Part shown: positions 1 through 6,318 of the stretch, piece after piece
Position numbering within the stretch: position 1 is the first letter of the stretch
Layout of the letters: each line of letters starts with the position of its first letter
Source: Candidatus Komeilibacteria bacterium
Lineage (GTDB): Bacteria > Patescibacteriota > Patescibacteriia > UBA1558
Length of the DNA: 8,360 nt
Direction: 5' to 3'
Assembly (NCBI GenBank): GCA_024654345.1
Contig: JANLIN010000053.1
Location: forward strand, 1-8,360
Notes under the pieces: generated by a model
The model's database searches: none
The model's input: the letters and a program-made list of their open reading frames with translations, nothing else
What the model was told of the DNA's origin: nothing
Translations under genes and position numbers: made by a program

Positions 1-278
1 TCATCTCCCATCTCTTTAGTCTTTTGTCTCCATCTCTTTAGTCTTTCATCTTTCTCTCTTTAGTCTTTTGTCTTCCTCTCTTTAGTCTTTCATCTCCCAT
101 CTCTTTAGTCTTTTGTCTCCATCTCTTTAGTCTTTCATCTTTCTCTCTTTAGTCTTTTGTCTCCATCTCTTTAGTCTTTCATCTCCCATCTCTTTAGTCT
201 TTCATCTCCCATCTCTTTAGTCTTTCATCTCCCATCTCTTTAGTCTTTTATCTTTCTCTCTTTAGTCTTTCATCTCCT
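1..278. repeat. 22-23 bp pyrimidine-rich tandem repeat array, about 12 units, open at the left edge
   Basis: Twelve consecutive units start with the core TCTCTTTAGTCTTT at 11, 33, 55, 77, 100, 122, 144, 166, 189, 212, 235 and 257, so the period is strictly 22 or 23 bp. Bases 1-10 are the tail of a further unit, so the array continues outside the window. The unit tails vary among a few types: CATCTCCCA (23-bp units), TGTCTCCA, CATCTTTC and TGTCTTCC. The + strand is almost all C/T, interrupted mainly by the AG of TTTAGT. The period is not a multiple of three and TAG recurs in changing frames, so it is not coding. It is too short-period, without unique spacers, to be CRISPR. Its function is unknown; a minisatellite-like intergenic repeat is the safest description. 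Confidence 0.93.
11..188. repeat. 89-bp higher-order duplication within the tandem array
   Basis: Four units at 11-99 and the next four at 100-188 form two adjacent 89-bp blocks with the same order of tail types. By eye they differ at only two bases, in the tail of the third unit (TCTTCC against TCTCCA). This indicates that the array expanded at least once by duplicating a four-unit block. The following units (189-234) are two identical 23-bp copies, a more local expansion. Confidence 0.8.
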
Positions 279-315
279 TTCTTTTCTCTATTATCCCCCA
301 TCTTCCTTTTATTCT
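279..315. other. C/T-rich non-repetitive stretch between the array and the helicase gene
   Basis: The last recognisable repeat unit fades out near 278. The sequence stays strongly pyrimidine-rich on the + strand, with runs of C and T, but has no TTTAGT core. I see no gene, RNA or hairpin here. It forms the upstream flank of the helicase gene. Confidence 0.6.
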
Positions 316-325
316 TCATATCCAA

Positions 326-331
326 TATACT
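326..331 (+). promoter_or_regulatory. Candidate -10 box for the helicase gene
   Basis: TATACT matches five of six bases of the bacterial -10 consensus and sits 9 bp before the ATG at 341. Transcription would then begin around 338, giving an almost leaderless mRNA. The region 17 bp upstream (TTCCTT) is a poor -35 box. No Shine-Dalgarno motif precedes the ATG, which fits a leaderless start but does not prove it. Confidence 0.35.
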
Positions 332-340
332 GACAAAGCT

Positions 341-2806
341 ATGAAGTTCAATGTTTTGCAGGAAAATATCATCAACTCGCTAGACGGTGCGTATTTGATC
401 TCCGCTCCCGTCGGTACCGGCAAAACCACCGTTTTGGCGGAAAGAGTAGTGACGGCTATCGCCGCCGGTATTACGCCGGAGGAGATTCTTGGTCTTACTT
501 TTACCAACCGCGCGGCTGAGGAAATGACGGAACGAATAAGGAAGCGGGTTAATGACAAGGGAGTTATGGACGGTTTAACCGTTAAAACATTCCACGGGTT
601 CTGTGCTTTCTTTATAAAAGTGGAAGCGAAGGAAATTGGTCTCGAGGCCGACTTCGTTATCTTTGATGAAACTGACCAGGAAGAGACGATGCGGCGAATT
701 ATGACTGACTTCCCGGAGATAAACATGTTTTATCAGGACGGGGGACGGGTACGCGATTTGATCGAGCGCCTGTATCAGTATCGTCTCCGCCGCGTTGAGA
801 ATGAAGTGGGGTGTAATCTTCCCGAACTGAAACTAGACCCTGTTTTATTGGAAATAAATCGACGCTATGAAGCGGCCTTGTTGGACCAAAATGCCATTGA
901 CTACAATGGACTGGTCTTGATAACCCTGCATCATCTTTATATGAACGAGGCCTTGCGAAGGAAGTGGGGGCAACGCTATCGTTTCATCCAGCTGGATGAA
1001 TTCCAGGATACGCACTTGTCCGAGTACTTGGTGGTCAAGGAACTGGCGAAGAAGCATAAAAATATCGCGCTTATCGGCGATCTAGACCAAACTATATATG
1101 GTTGGCGCGGTTCTCAGCCGGCGCTGATTTCCAAATTATACAAAGCTCATTTCGCGCCGGTAACGGAGCTGAAGTTGGAGGTAAATTATCGTTTTAACAG
1201 CAATCTGCTACTGGCGGTGAAGTCGTTTTTGAGCTGTTTGAAAGCACCGGCTACCACTACCGTTACGGCTCATGTGACGGCTGAGACGGAGGAAAAGAGG
1301 GTGAAAGTATTTGCGGGCCACAATTTGGATGAAGAAATAAATTGGACTATTGAAAATATTATCGATCTACAGAAAGCTGAGCCAAAGGCAAGAATAGCGG
1401 TTTTGACGCGGGCGAATTATCTGATCGTGAGAGTGGCCGAAGTATTTGCCGCAAAAAAAATAGCACACACGACAGTGGATAAGTATGACTTCTTTCGCCG
1501 TCAGGAAATCAAAGACATATTTGCTTATTTGAAAATTTTGTACAATAAATACGACCTCGAAAGTGCGCAACGATTGGTAATGAGACCGGCGCGCAACATC
1601 GGGCCGGTGACATTGCAGAACATACGGGAGCAAGGAGCGGCCGTCGGCCTTAAGGTGTCGGACTTCCTAAATTTTCGCAACTATCGACACGAAGAACCCT
1701 TTGCCAATCTCATTAAACAGCACCAAACCGGCCGGGTGGTAGTTCTGGATACCGAGACTACCGGTCGCGATGTGTTTCAGGATGAAATCATCCAGATTTA
1801 CGCGGTGGAAATAGTGGCCGGCCAGCCGGCCGGTGATTTTCATCATTATATAAAAAATATCAAACCGGTGGGTGATTCAGAGGCGGTGCACGGCTTGTCT
1901 GACGAGTTTTTGCAGCAAGAGGGCGGTGAGGCGGCCGTGGTTTTGAAAGAGCTGAAAGATTTCATAGGCGCGGCGCCGATTGTGGCGCACAATGTAAATT
2001 TTGACGCGCCGATGATCGTCGAAAATGGCCAACGCCATGGCGTCCATTTTGATTTGGAGGAATGCTATGATACGCTTGATCTGGCGAAGAGGTTTATCCA
2101 GTCGGATAGTTATCGACTGTCAGTCCTGGCGAAAAAATTGACTCTCTCTGAAGCGACTCATGATGCCAAGGATGACGTGCTGGCAACTGCCGGTCTATTG
2201 CAGTACTTGGTAAATAAATTAATGGATCGGCAACCGGCACGGGTAAAATTGTGGCAAGAGTACTCCGGAAAATTCCTAAAACTGAGCACCCAGTTGGAGC
2301 AATGGAAGAAAAAAACTTATAAATTGAAACCGGCGGAGGTTATTGATCATATCTGGAGAGACTCCGGTTTGGGTGATTACTATGCAAAAACCGATAATAG
2401 CGAAAGCAGGCAGCAGTCCATTGAGACGTTGCTAACACTTTTCAAGGATAGGGACGATGCTACCTGTCGGCCCGAGGTCAAACTGCGTGATCTCATCACC
2501 TACGCGGCGCTAGCCAAGGATATAAATTTCATCGGGTTGGATCAAGGTAAAATTCCGGTGGTAACTGTTCATCAGGTGAAAGGTCTGGAATTTGATTATG
2601 TGTTTATTGTGGGGATGAACGATCGAGATTTTCCGCTGGGGAATAGCAAGGACATTGAGGAAGAAAAGAGATTATTTTACGTAGCGCTGACACGCGCCCG
2701 GCAGAGCGTGTTTATCTCCTATAGCCGGTTTAATCCGCAGGGTTATCCGAAAGCAAAAAGCCCGTTTGTAGACTACATTGACGGGCGGTTTGTGGCTATC
2801 GAATAA
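341..2806 (+). CDS. UvrD/PcrA-type superfamily 1 DNA helicase with inserted DnaQ-like 3'-5' exonuclease domain
   Basis: This is an 821-residue ATP-dependent DNA helicase, expected to move 3'-5' on DNA in repair or replication restart. All core motifs are visible: Walker A APVGTGKT (22-29), motif Ia TFTNRAAEEM, motif II DEFQD (219-223), motif III GDLDQTIYGWRG (246-257), NYRF (282-285), FFRRQEIKD (384-392), motif V VTVHQVKGLEFD (741-752) and motif VI RLFYVALTRAR (777-787). Subdomain 2B begins near 400, with a helix-hairpin-like RNIGP at 418-422. It is interrupted at about 465-635 by a complete DEDDh exonuclease: DTETTG (470-475), HNVNFD (550-555) and HDAKDD (607-612), so D470, E472, D555, H607 and D612 are all present. 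The rest of 2B resumes afterwards with a helix resembling PcrA's LEQW region. The protein stops about 35 residues after motif VI, without the long C-terminal tail of UvrD/PcrA. The ATG at 341 fits because the family's Q-motif region follows directly. Helicase and nuclease assignments are firm; the cellular role is inferred. Confidence 0.95.
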   Translation: MKFNVLQENIINSLDGAYLISAPVGTGKTTVLAERVVTAIAAGITPEEILGLTFTNRAAEEMTERIRKRVNDKGVMDGLTVKTFHGFCAFFIKVEAKEIGLEADFVIFDETDQEETMRRIMTDFPEINMFYQDGGRVRDLIERLYQYRLRRVENEVGCNLPELKLDPVLLEINRRYEAALLDQNAIDYNGLVLITLHHLYMNEALRRKWGQRYRFIQLDEFQDTHLSEYLVVKELAKKHKNIALIGDLDQTIYGWRGSQPALISKLYKAHFAPVTELKLEVNYRFNSNLLLAVKSFLSCLKAPATTTVTAHVTAETEEKRVKVFAGHNLDEEINWTIENIIDLQKAEPKARIAVLTRANYLIVRVAEVFAAKKIAHTTVDKYDFFRRQEIKDIFAYLKILYNKYDLESAQRLVMRPARNIGPVTLQNIREQGAAVGLKVSDFLNFRNYRHEEPFANLIKQHQTGRVVVLDTETTGRDVFQDEIIQIYAVEIVAGQPAGDFHHYIKNIKPVGDSEAVHGLSDEFLQQEGGEAAVVLKELKDFIGAAPIVAHNVNFDAPMIVENGQRHGVHFDLEECYDTLDLAKRFIQSDSYRLSVLAKKLTLSEATHDAKDDVLATAGLLQYLVNKLMDRQPARVKLWQEYSGKFLKLSTQLEQWKKKTYKLKPAEVIDHIWRDSGLGDYYAKTDNSESRQQSIETLLTLFKDRDDATCRPEVKLRDLITYAALAKDINFIGLDQGKIPVVTVHQVKGLEFDYVFIVGMNDRDFPLGNSKDIEEEKRLFYVALTRARQSVFISYSRFNPQGYPKAKSPFVDYIDGRFVAIE

Positions 2807-2819
2807 TATTTAGCCGTTT

Positions 2820-5009
2820 TTATAACGGTACGACAAAAAGCTTATCCTCGCTGAGCAAAAACATACGCTTGGCTTCTTCTTGTATTACCATATCTTGTAG
2901 ATTGCCAAATTTGGCCGATCGGATCTGTCGAATCAGCTCGCCCTCCTTGTTAAAAATGATGACGCGTTGATTATTTGGGTCTAGTAAGTATAGGTTTGTC
3001 ACCCCAACTGCTGTATAAAATATGGTGGGCTTATTGAGTGGGGGATAAATATTCAAGGCGGGAAAGTCAACCTGACGGCCATTGGTAAATTTCAAAACAT
3101 CGTTTTCTTTGAGGATGTAAATATTGCCGTCGATAGCTAAACTGGTGGCGCCGGCTAAATCCACGTTGTCACGAATCCAGAGATCGGGGGCTAGGTAGCG
3201 ATTACCGGAGATGCCATGTCGATATAGCTGGTCACCAGCGCTATCCAGCAAATAAATTCTATTGATAAATGAATCAGCGGCGGCAATGGATTGTAGGCCG
3301 GCGCTCAGAGTAATATTAATTGGTATCAGGCCATCAGCAGAGATTCTATAGAAGTTATTGGCATTATTTATAGCCAGTACTTCATTGGCTGCACCAATCA
3401 TAGCTTCGGCCCATCCTTGCTGGGTCTCGGCATAGATAGCTGTGGAAAAACTTTTCTCCGCAAAATTATAGGTCAAAATTCCTTTATCGTGACCTAAAAC
3501 ATAGACTGTATCACCAGTGGCGGTCATGACATCAAAGTCGCTACCCACTGCTGGTCCGATCTCCGGATTGGTAAGATCGGCCAGAACAACGGGCTCGTCG
3601 ATATTCATGATATTCCAGATCCTTTCAGTTAAATGAGCGTATCTAAGCCGTAAGTCGGCTATTGCGCTCTGGTACTTTGGGTCGTTTTCGGGAAGTTGCG
3701 CTATGACAATACTGATATCAGTGAGCAAACTCTGTGCTCGTGTACGGTCACCGTAGATTAAAGCGGCTTCAATGGATTCTTCTAGAGCTTGAAACTCACT
3801 CTGGCGCGTCACCAGCGTTTCTTCGGAGATGCCGGTGGGGGAGGCTGGATTAAGCACGACTATTAGTACAAAGATAATGATTAGTGCGCCAATAATACCC
3901 AATGTGGTTTTTCGTTGCGAGCTCAATGATGATATTGATAATCGATGGCGAATCTCGGGTCGACTCACACCGGGAAGGAAGATATTGACTATTAAACGGC
4001 GGCCGCGGCGAAGTCCGAAGTTTAGTAATTCTCCGACAATTTTTAGCCCCTTTAGGATTCCTTGGCCGATAAGTTTAAAAACTGCTCGCAATTTAGGCCA
4101 GGCTGGAGAGGACGTGAGTTTGTCGCCGAGGTTTCGTAGGCCATTGCCAATGGTATCAAGACTGGAAGGAACAGTCATTATCTTTTCCGTGCGTTGTTGA
4201 GTATTTATTAACTCATCCAGGCTTTGGCGAGAGTGGTAGTTGACGCCGGAGGGGAGAGAATTTGTTAGTTGCGTTATTCTTGCTTCCCGACTGGGCTCAT
4301 GATTATTCATCGCCATTGCTTCATCACCGCTGGTCATCTTGAGGATGACACTTAAGAAAGATGTTTTGGGTGGCGCGCCGACAACCATGTTTTTCAGTTG
4401 TTCGGCGGCTGAGCGAGCCGGAATGGTAGTGACTATTTTGCGTATTTTTTCCATGGCCAAATAATCAAAGAGGGATTGATTGGATACCAAAATTACCTGG
4501 CCAGGGTTCAGCTTGCCGGTGATAACATTTTGGAAGATCTTGGCTGGATTTATTACCTTTTCCGGTGCTCCCAGAATGTCAATGGATTTTAGAGGATGAA
4601 TAAGGTAAGACTGCCACTGACCGATGGCGGCTATATTGACGATGCCATCTTTACAATTACCGACCACCAAATTAAGATGTGGTAAAATCCTTTTTGGGTC
4701 GGGTAAGTTTTCCGGCAACCATGAATTAAGTTCGCTTAGTGTATACTCGAGAAGTTTGGTAGAATCTTCAAGTACCGAATACCGATATGTATGGGAGGCC
4801 TTTTCGAGTAGGGAGGCAATGAATTGTTCATATTCGGATCGCGACTCCTCGATATCAACCAATATAAACAAATGTCCGTTTTTGGCTATTTGCGCCTGAT
4901 CATCACTAATGAAGATCTCGCCCATGGCGTGGGAGTGGACCGGGTCTTGCAGAAAAATACTGGCTGATTGTAATGATTTAATCATAGCTTCCAAAATTAT
5001 TTCATACAT
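2820..5009 (-). CDS. One-pass membrane protein: degenerate PP2C-like domain, membrane helix, stalk, beta-propeller
   Basis: This 729-residue protein has no function I can name. Residues 1-226 resemble the PPM/PP2C phosphatase fold in order of elements (FILVDIEES at 48-56, the IAAIGQWQSYLI strand pair at 126-137, LNPGQVILVSNQSLFDYL at 167-184). The metal-binding signatures are lost: the usual SDG is SNQ (176-178) and the final DN is absent, so it is probably not an active phosphatase. A linker with basic residues (about 227-366) leads to one hydrophobic helix at 369-387. A helical, coiled-coil-like stalk follows (397-466), then about six repeated beta-sheet units (475-729) resembling an NHL-type propeller. 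Positive charges before the helix suggest the N terminus is inside and the propeller outside. It is convergent with the helicase and divergent from the winged-helix gene. The ATG at 5009 lies against a TATAAT box, so Met9 (codon starting at 4985, preceded by GGAAG) is an alternative start. A role in envelope sensing or scaffolding is inference. Confidence 0.82.
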   Translation of the reverse strand: MYEIILEAMIKSLQSASIFLQDPVHSHAMGEIFISDDQAQIAKNGHLFILVDIEESRSEYEQFIASLLEKASHTYRYSVLEDSTKLLEYTLSELNSWLPENLPDPKRILPHLNLVVGNCKDGIVNIAAIGQWQSYLIHPLKSIDILGAPEKVINPAKIFQNVITGKLNPGQVILVSNQSLFDYLAMEKIRKIVTTIPARSAAEQLKNMVVGAPPKTSFLSVILKMTSGDEAMAMNNHEPSREARITQLTNSLPSGVNYHSRQSLDELINTQQRTEKIMTVPSSLDTIGNGLRNLGDKLTSSPAWPKLRAVFKLIGQGILKGLKIVGELLNFGLRRGRRLIVNIFLPGVSRPEIRHRLSISSLSSQRKTTLGIIGALIIIFVLIVVLNPASPTGISEETLVTRQSEFQALEESIEAALIYGDRTRAQSLLTDISIVIAQLPENDPKYQSAIADLRLRYAHLTERIWNIMNIDEPVVLADLTNPEIGPAVGSDFDVMTATGDTVYVLGHDKGILTYNFAEKSFSTAIYAETQQGWAEAMIGAANEVLAINNANNFYRISADGLIPINITLSAGLQSIAAADSFINRIYLLDSAGDQLYRHGISGNRYLAPDLWIRDNVDLAGATSLAIDGNIYILKENDVLKFTNGRQVDFPALNIYPPLNKPTIFYTAVGVTNLYLLDPNNQRVIIFNKEGELIRQIRSAKFGNLQDMVIQEEAKRMFLLSEDKLFVVPL

Positions 5010-5020
5010 ATTATACTATA
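5010..5020 (-). promoter_or_regulatory. Candidate -10 region for the PP2C-like/propeller gene
   Basis: Read on the minus strand this is TATAGTATAAT, two overlapping -10-like hexamers immediately before the ATG at 5009. If TATAAT (5015-5010) is used, transcription would start near 5003, inside the annotated reading frame, favouring translation from Met9. If TATAGT (5020-5015) is used, the message would be essentially leaderless at the first ATG. No convincing -35 box is seen 17 bp upstream, where an A7 tract lies. Confidence 0.4.
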
Positions 5021-5035
5021 TTTGCTTTTTTTACT

Positions 5036-5091
5036 GTAGGCTTAGACTCATATATCCCTAATATCCGTTTTAGTAAAGTGAAAAAGCCTAC
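5036..5091. promoter_or_regulatory. 8-bp inverted repeat in the divergent intergenic region, possible operator
   Basis: GTAGGCTT at 5036-5043 and its exact complement AAGCCTAC at 5084-5091 flank 40 bp between the divergent genes. The right arm is 21 bp before the winged-helix gene's ATG and the left arm is about 16 bp upstream of the other gene's -10 region. A winged-helix protein could bind both arms and control itself and the divergent gene. One 8-bp pair can also arise by chance in about 100 bp, so this is tentative. Confidence 0.3.
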
Positions 5092-5112
5092 GCTAGAGCT
5101 GATTTATATGCC

Positions 5113-5679
5113 ATGTTAGAACAACTTTTTAGTTCACGTACCCGCGAAAAACTGCTCAAATTATTTTTGTTCAATCCCGAAAAGCGCTACTATGTACGTG
5201 AAATTACCAGATTGGTCGATGAAAGGTTAAATAGTGTTCGTCGCGAGTTGGCGAATTTGGATAAATTTAACCTCATCAAATCCGAAGATTACGATCGTCG
5301 GAAGTATTATTATCTGAACAAGAAATTTGTGTTGCTGACAGAGCTAACAAATTTGTTCGTAAAAGCTCGTTTACTTTGGGAACAGAGAATAATGACGGCG
5401 GCAGAAAAATATGAGGGCCTCAAGTATTTATCGTTGTTAGGATTTTTTGTGAATGATGAGCAGGCTAAGACCGATCTTTTGCTAATCGGTCGTTTAACGC
5501 AAAAAGACTTAAACGCTTTTATTAGGGAGATAGAAAAAATAACCATGCAACCGGTCCGTTATACCCACTTCACTACCCTGGAGTACAATAATCGGCAGAG
5601 TTTGACAGATAAATTCCTATACGATTTATTGGAACGGAAAGCCATAATATTGCTGGATAAGATTACCAAACGTCGTTAG
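5113..5679 (+). CDS. Winged-helix DNA-binding protein with degenerate nucleotidyltransferase-like C-terminal domain
   Basis: This 188-residue protein is probably a transcriptional regulator. Residues 1-70 form an ArsR/MarR-like winged helix: an initial helix (SSRTREKLLKLFL), a second and a recognition helix (VREITRLVDERLNSVRRELANL, 28-49), and a wing with the strand RRKYYYLN at 62-69. Residues 80-100 are a helical linker. Residues 103-182 resemble the minimal nucleotidyltransferase fold: a strand LSLLGFFVN, then KTDLLLIG (119-126), and an IILLDKI end matching the family's terminal strand. The usual SDxDLL acidic pair is reduced to one aspartate, D121, with lysine where the first should be, so catalysis is unlikely. 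Similar winged-helix plus nucleotidyltransferase-like proteins are known to me as predicted regulators in small-genome bacteria. No Shine-Dalgarno motif precedes the ATG; an out-of-frame ATG lies 5 bp upstream. Its target genes are unknown; the divergent neighbour and itself are the obvious candidates. Confidence 0.85.
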   Translation: MLEQLFSSRTREKLLKLFLFNPEKRYYVREITRLVDERLNSVRRELANLDKFNLIKSEDYDRRKYYYLNKKFVLLTELTNLFVKARLLWEQRIMTAAEKYEGLKYLSLLGFFVNDEQAKTDLLLIGRLTQKDLNAFIREIEKITMQPVRYTHFTTLEYNNRQSLTDKFLYDLLERKAIILLDKITKRR

Positions 5680-5697
5680 TCAAATTATCAAAACTTG

Positions 5698-6099
5698 ATG
5701 ATGAATTTAATATGGCAATATAATGAAAGCGGTTGTCACTGGCTAGTAGGCCAGGAAAGCTTGGTGGCGGAGAAGAGGGAGATTTGGCAAAGAGGACGGC
5801 TTTTGCCGCAGCTCGAAGCATGGCGACAGATAGTCAAGTTTAATTGGTCACAAATTGAAAAGATCGTGATTGTGACCGCCGTCGCGCCGTTTAGTGTCAC
5901 GCGATCAGTCTTCGCGGTGGCCAATACACTGGCGTGGAGCAATCGAATCCCGATTTATAAAGTTAAAGGACCATTAAATAGGTCCCAGGTTTTAAATTTA
6001 TTTAGACAGTTATCCACTGCGTCAGCCGAGATGGGCTTTGTGGTGCCGGAGTACAATTCACTGCCTAACATAACGATGCCGGGCAAAAAAAAGCAGTAG
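5698..6099 (+). CDS. Short, degenerate TsaB-like protein (Kae1/YgjD-associated family)
   Basis: This is a protein of about 133 residues, 18 bp after the winged-helix gene and probably cotranscribed with it. TsaB helps make the t6A modification of tRNA as the partner of TsaD. The match is to its N-terminal half: a GRLLPQLEAW helix (34-43 counting from the TTG), a strand IEKIVIVTAVAPFSVTRS (54-71) where TsaB has its GPGSFTGLR loop, then a helix VFAVANTLAWSNRIPIYKV matching the following region. The glycine-rich signature is replaced by VAPFSVTRS and the C-terminal half of TsaB (usually over 200 residues) is missing. It may be a minimal scaffold subunit or an eroded remnant. The frame is open and intact. 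The frame begins TTG ATG ATG at 5695; I prefer the ATG at 5698, with 5701 also possible and no Shine-Dalgarno motif to decide. I am moderately confident in the family and unsure of function. Confidence 0.68.
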   Translation: MMNLIWQYNESGCHWLVGQESLVAEKREIWQRGRLLPQLEAWRQIVKFNWSQIEKIVIVTAVAPFSVTRSVFAVANTLAWSNRIPIYKVKGPLNRSQVLNLFRQLSTASAEMGFVVPEYNSLPNITMPGKKKQ

Positions 6100-6156
6100 T
6101 CATAGCCATTTTTTCAAAAGGAACACTAAGTATAATAGCTTTGTGTTTTTTATTAG

Positions 6157-6185
6157 TTGACTTTGACAGCGGTTTATTTTCTTAT
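6157..6185 (+). promoter_or_regulatory. Weak candidate upstream promoter before mraZ
   Basis: TTGACT at 6157-6162 (five of six matches to the -35 consensus), 17 bp, then TCTTAT at 6180-6185 (four of six). An overlapping TTGACA at 6163-6168 and TATAAA at 6183-6188 are good hexamers but badly spaced (14 bp). A lone TATAAT also occurs at 6131-6136 without a good partner. The promoter at 6215-6243 is better placed relative to the MraZ boxes. Confidence 0.28.
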
Positions 6186-6214
6186 AAAAGGGGATAAACT
6201 TCGGTATCTGATGG

Positions 6215-6243
6215 TTGTTGCGGGATGAAAAGTGGTGTATACT
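6215..6243 (+). promoter_or_regulatory. Probable promoter of the mraZ-rsmH-ftsL-ftsI operon
   Basis: TATACT at 6238-6243 matches the -10 consensus at five of six bases. It is preceded at exactly 17 bp by TTGTTG (6215-6220), a half-match to the -35 consensus. Transcription would start around 6250, leaving a leader of about 70 nt before the mraZ ATG at 6319. MraZ-type boxes lie directly before the -10 box and directly after the predicted start, which supports this promoter over others in the interval. Confidence 0.55.
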
Positions 6244-6278
6244 TAAACAGTAATGGGGAAAAGTGGTGAAAAGTGGGG
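6228..6278 (+). promoter_or_regulatory. MraZ operator: direct repeats of TGGGG/TGGTG type
   Basis: TGGGG (6254-6258), TGGTG (6264-6268) and TGGGG (6274-6278) are direct repeats separated by exactly 5 bp, a 10-bp period. The last two have identical AAAAG before them. A fourth copy, AAAAGTGGTG, is at 6228-6237, two helical turns upstream of the first box. MraZ of E. coli is known to bind TGGGN direct repeats with 5-bp spacers, and mollicute MraZ binds AAAGTG-type repeats at the same period; this array fits both. The boxes bracket the -10 box TATACT, so binding should block the promoter and give autorepression. No other gene start in the window has such boxes. Confidence 0.8.
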
Positions 6279-6318
6279 ATATCATTTAAGATGATCTGCC
6301 TTAATTTCAGTCAAAACT

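Noticed and set aside
1..278. The tandem array as a CRISPR array
   Set aside because: Units are contiguous at 22-23 bp with no unique spacers of 25-40 bp, and their variable tails come from a handful of recurring types.
1..278. The tandem array as a repetitive coding region
   Set aside because: The 22/23-bp period is not a multiple of three, and TAG in the core falls in shifting frames, so no frame stays open.
316..726. Open frame on the minus strand overlapping the start of the helicase gene
   Set aside because: It is antisense to the Walker A and motif Ia region of the helicase and its serine-rich translation matches nothing recognisable.
2814..2828. Small hairpin CCGTT-TTTAT-AACGG between the convergent genes as a bidirectional terminator
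   Set aside because: The stem is only 5 bp, it overlaps the final codons of the minus-strand gene, and no T-run follows it on either strand.
3829..4200. Open frame of 123 codons on the + strand inside the membrane-protein gene
   Set aside because: It lies antisense to a well-supported reading frame and its translation has no recognisable domain; it is a shadow of the real gene.
6100..6285. 61-residue open frame on the minus strand upstream of mraZ
   Set aside because: It covers the promoter and MraZ boxes, has low-complexity composition and resembles no family I know.
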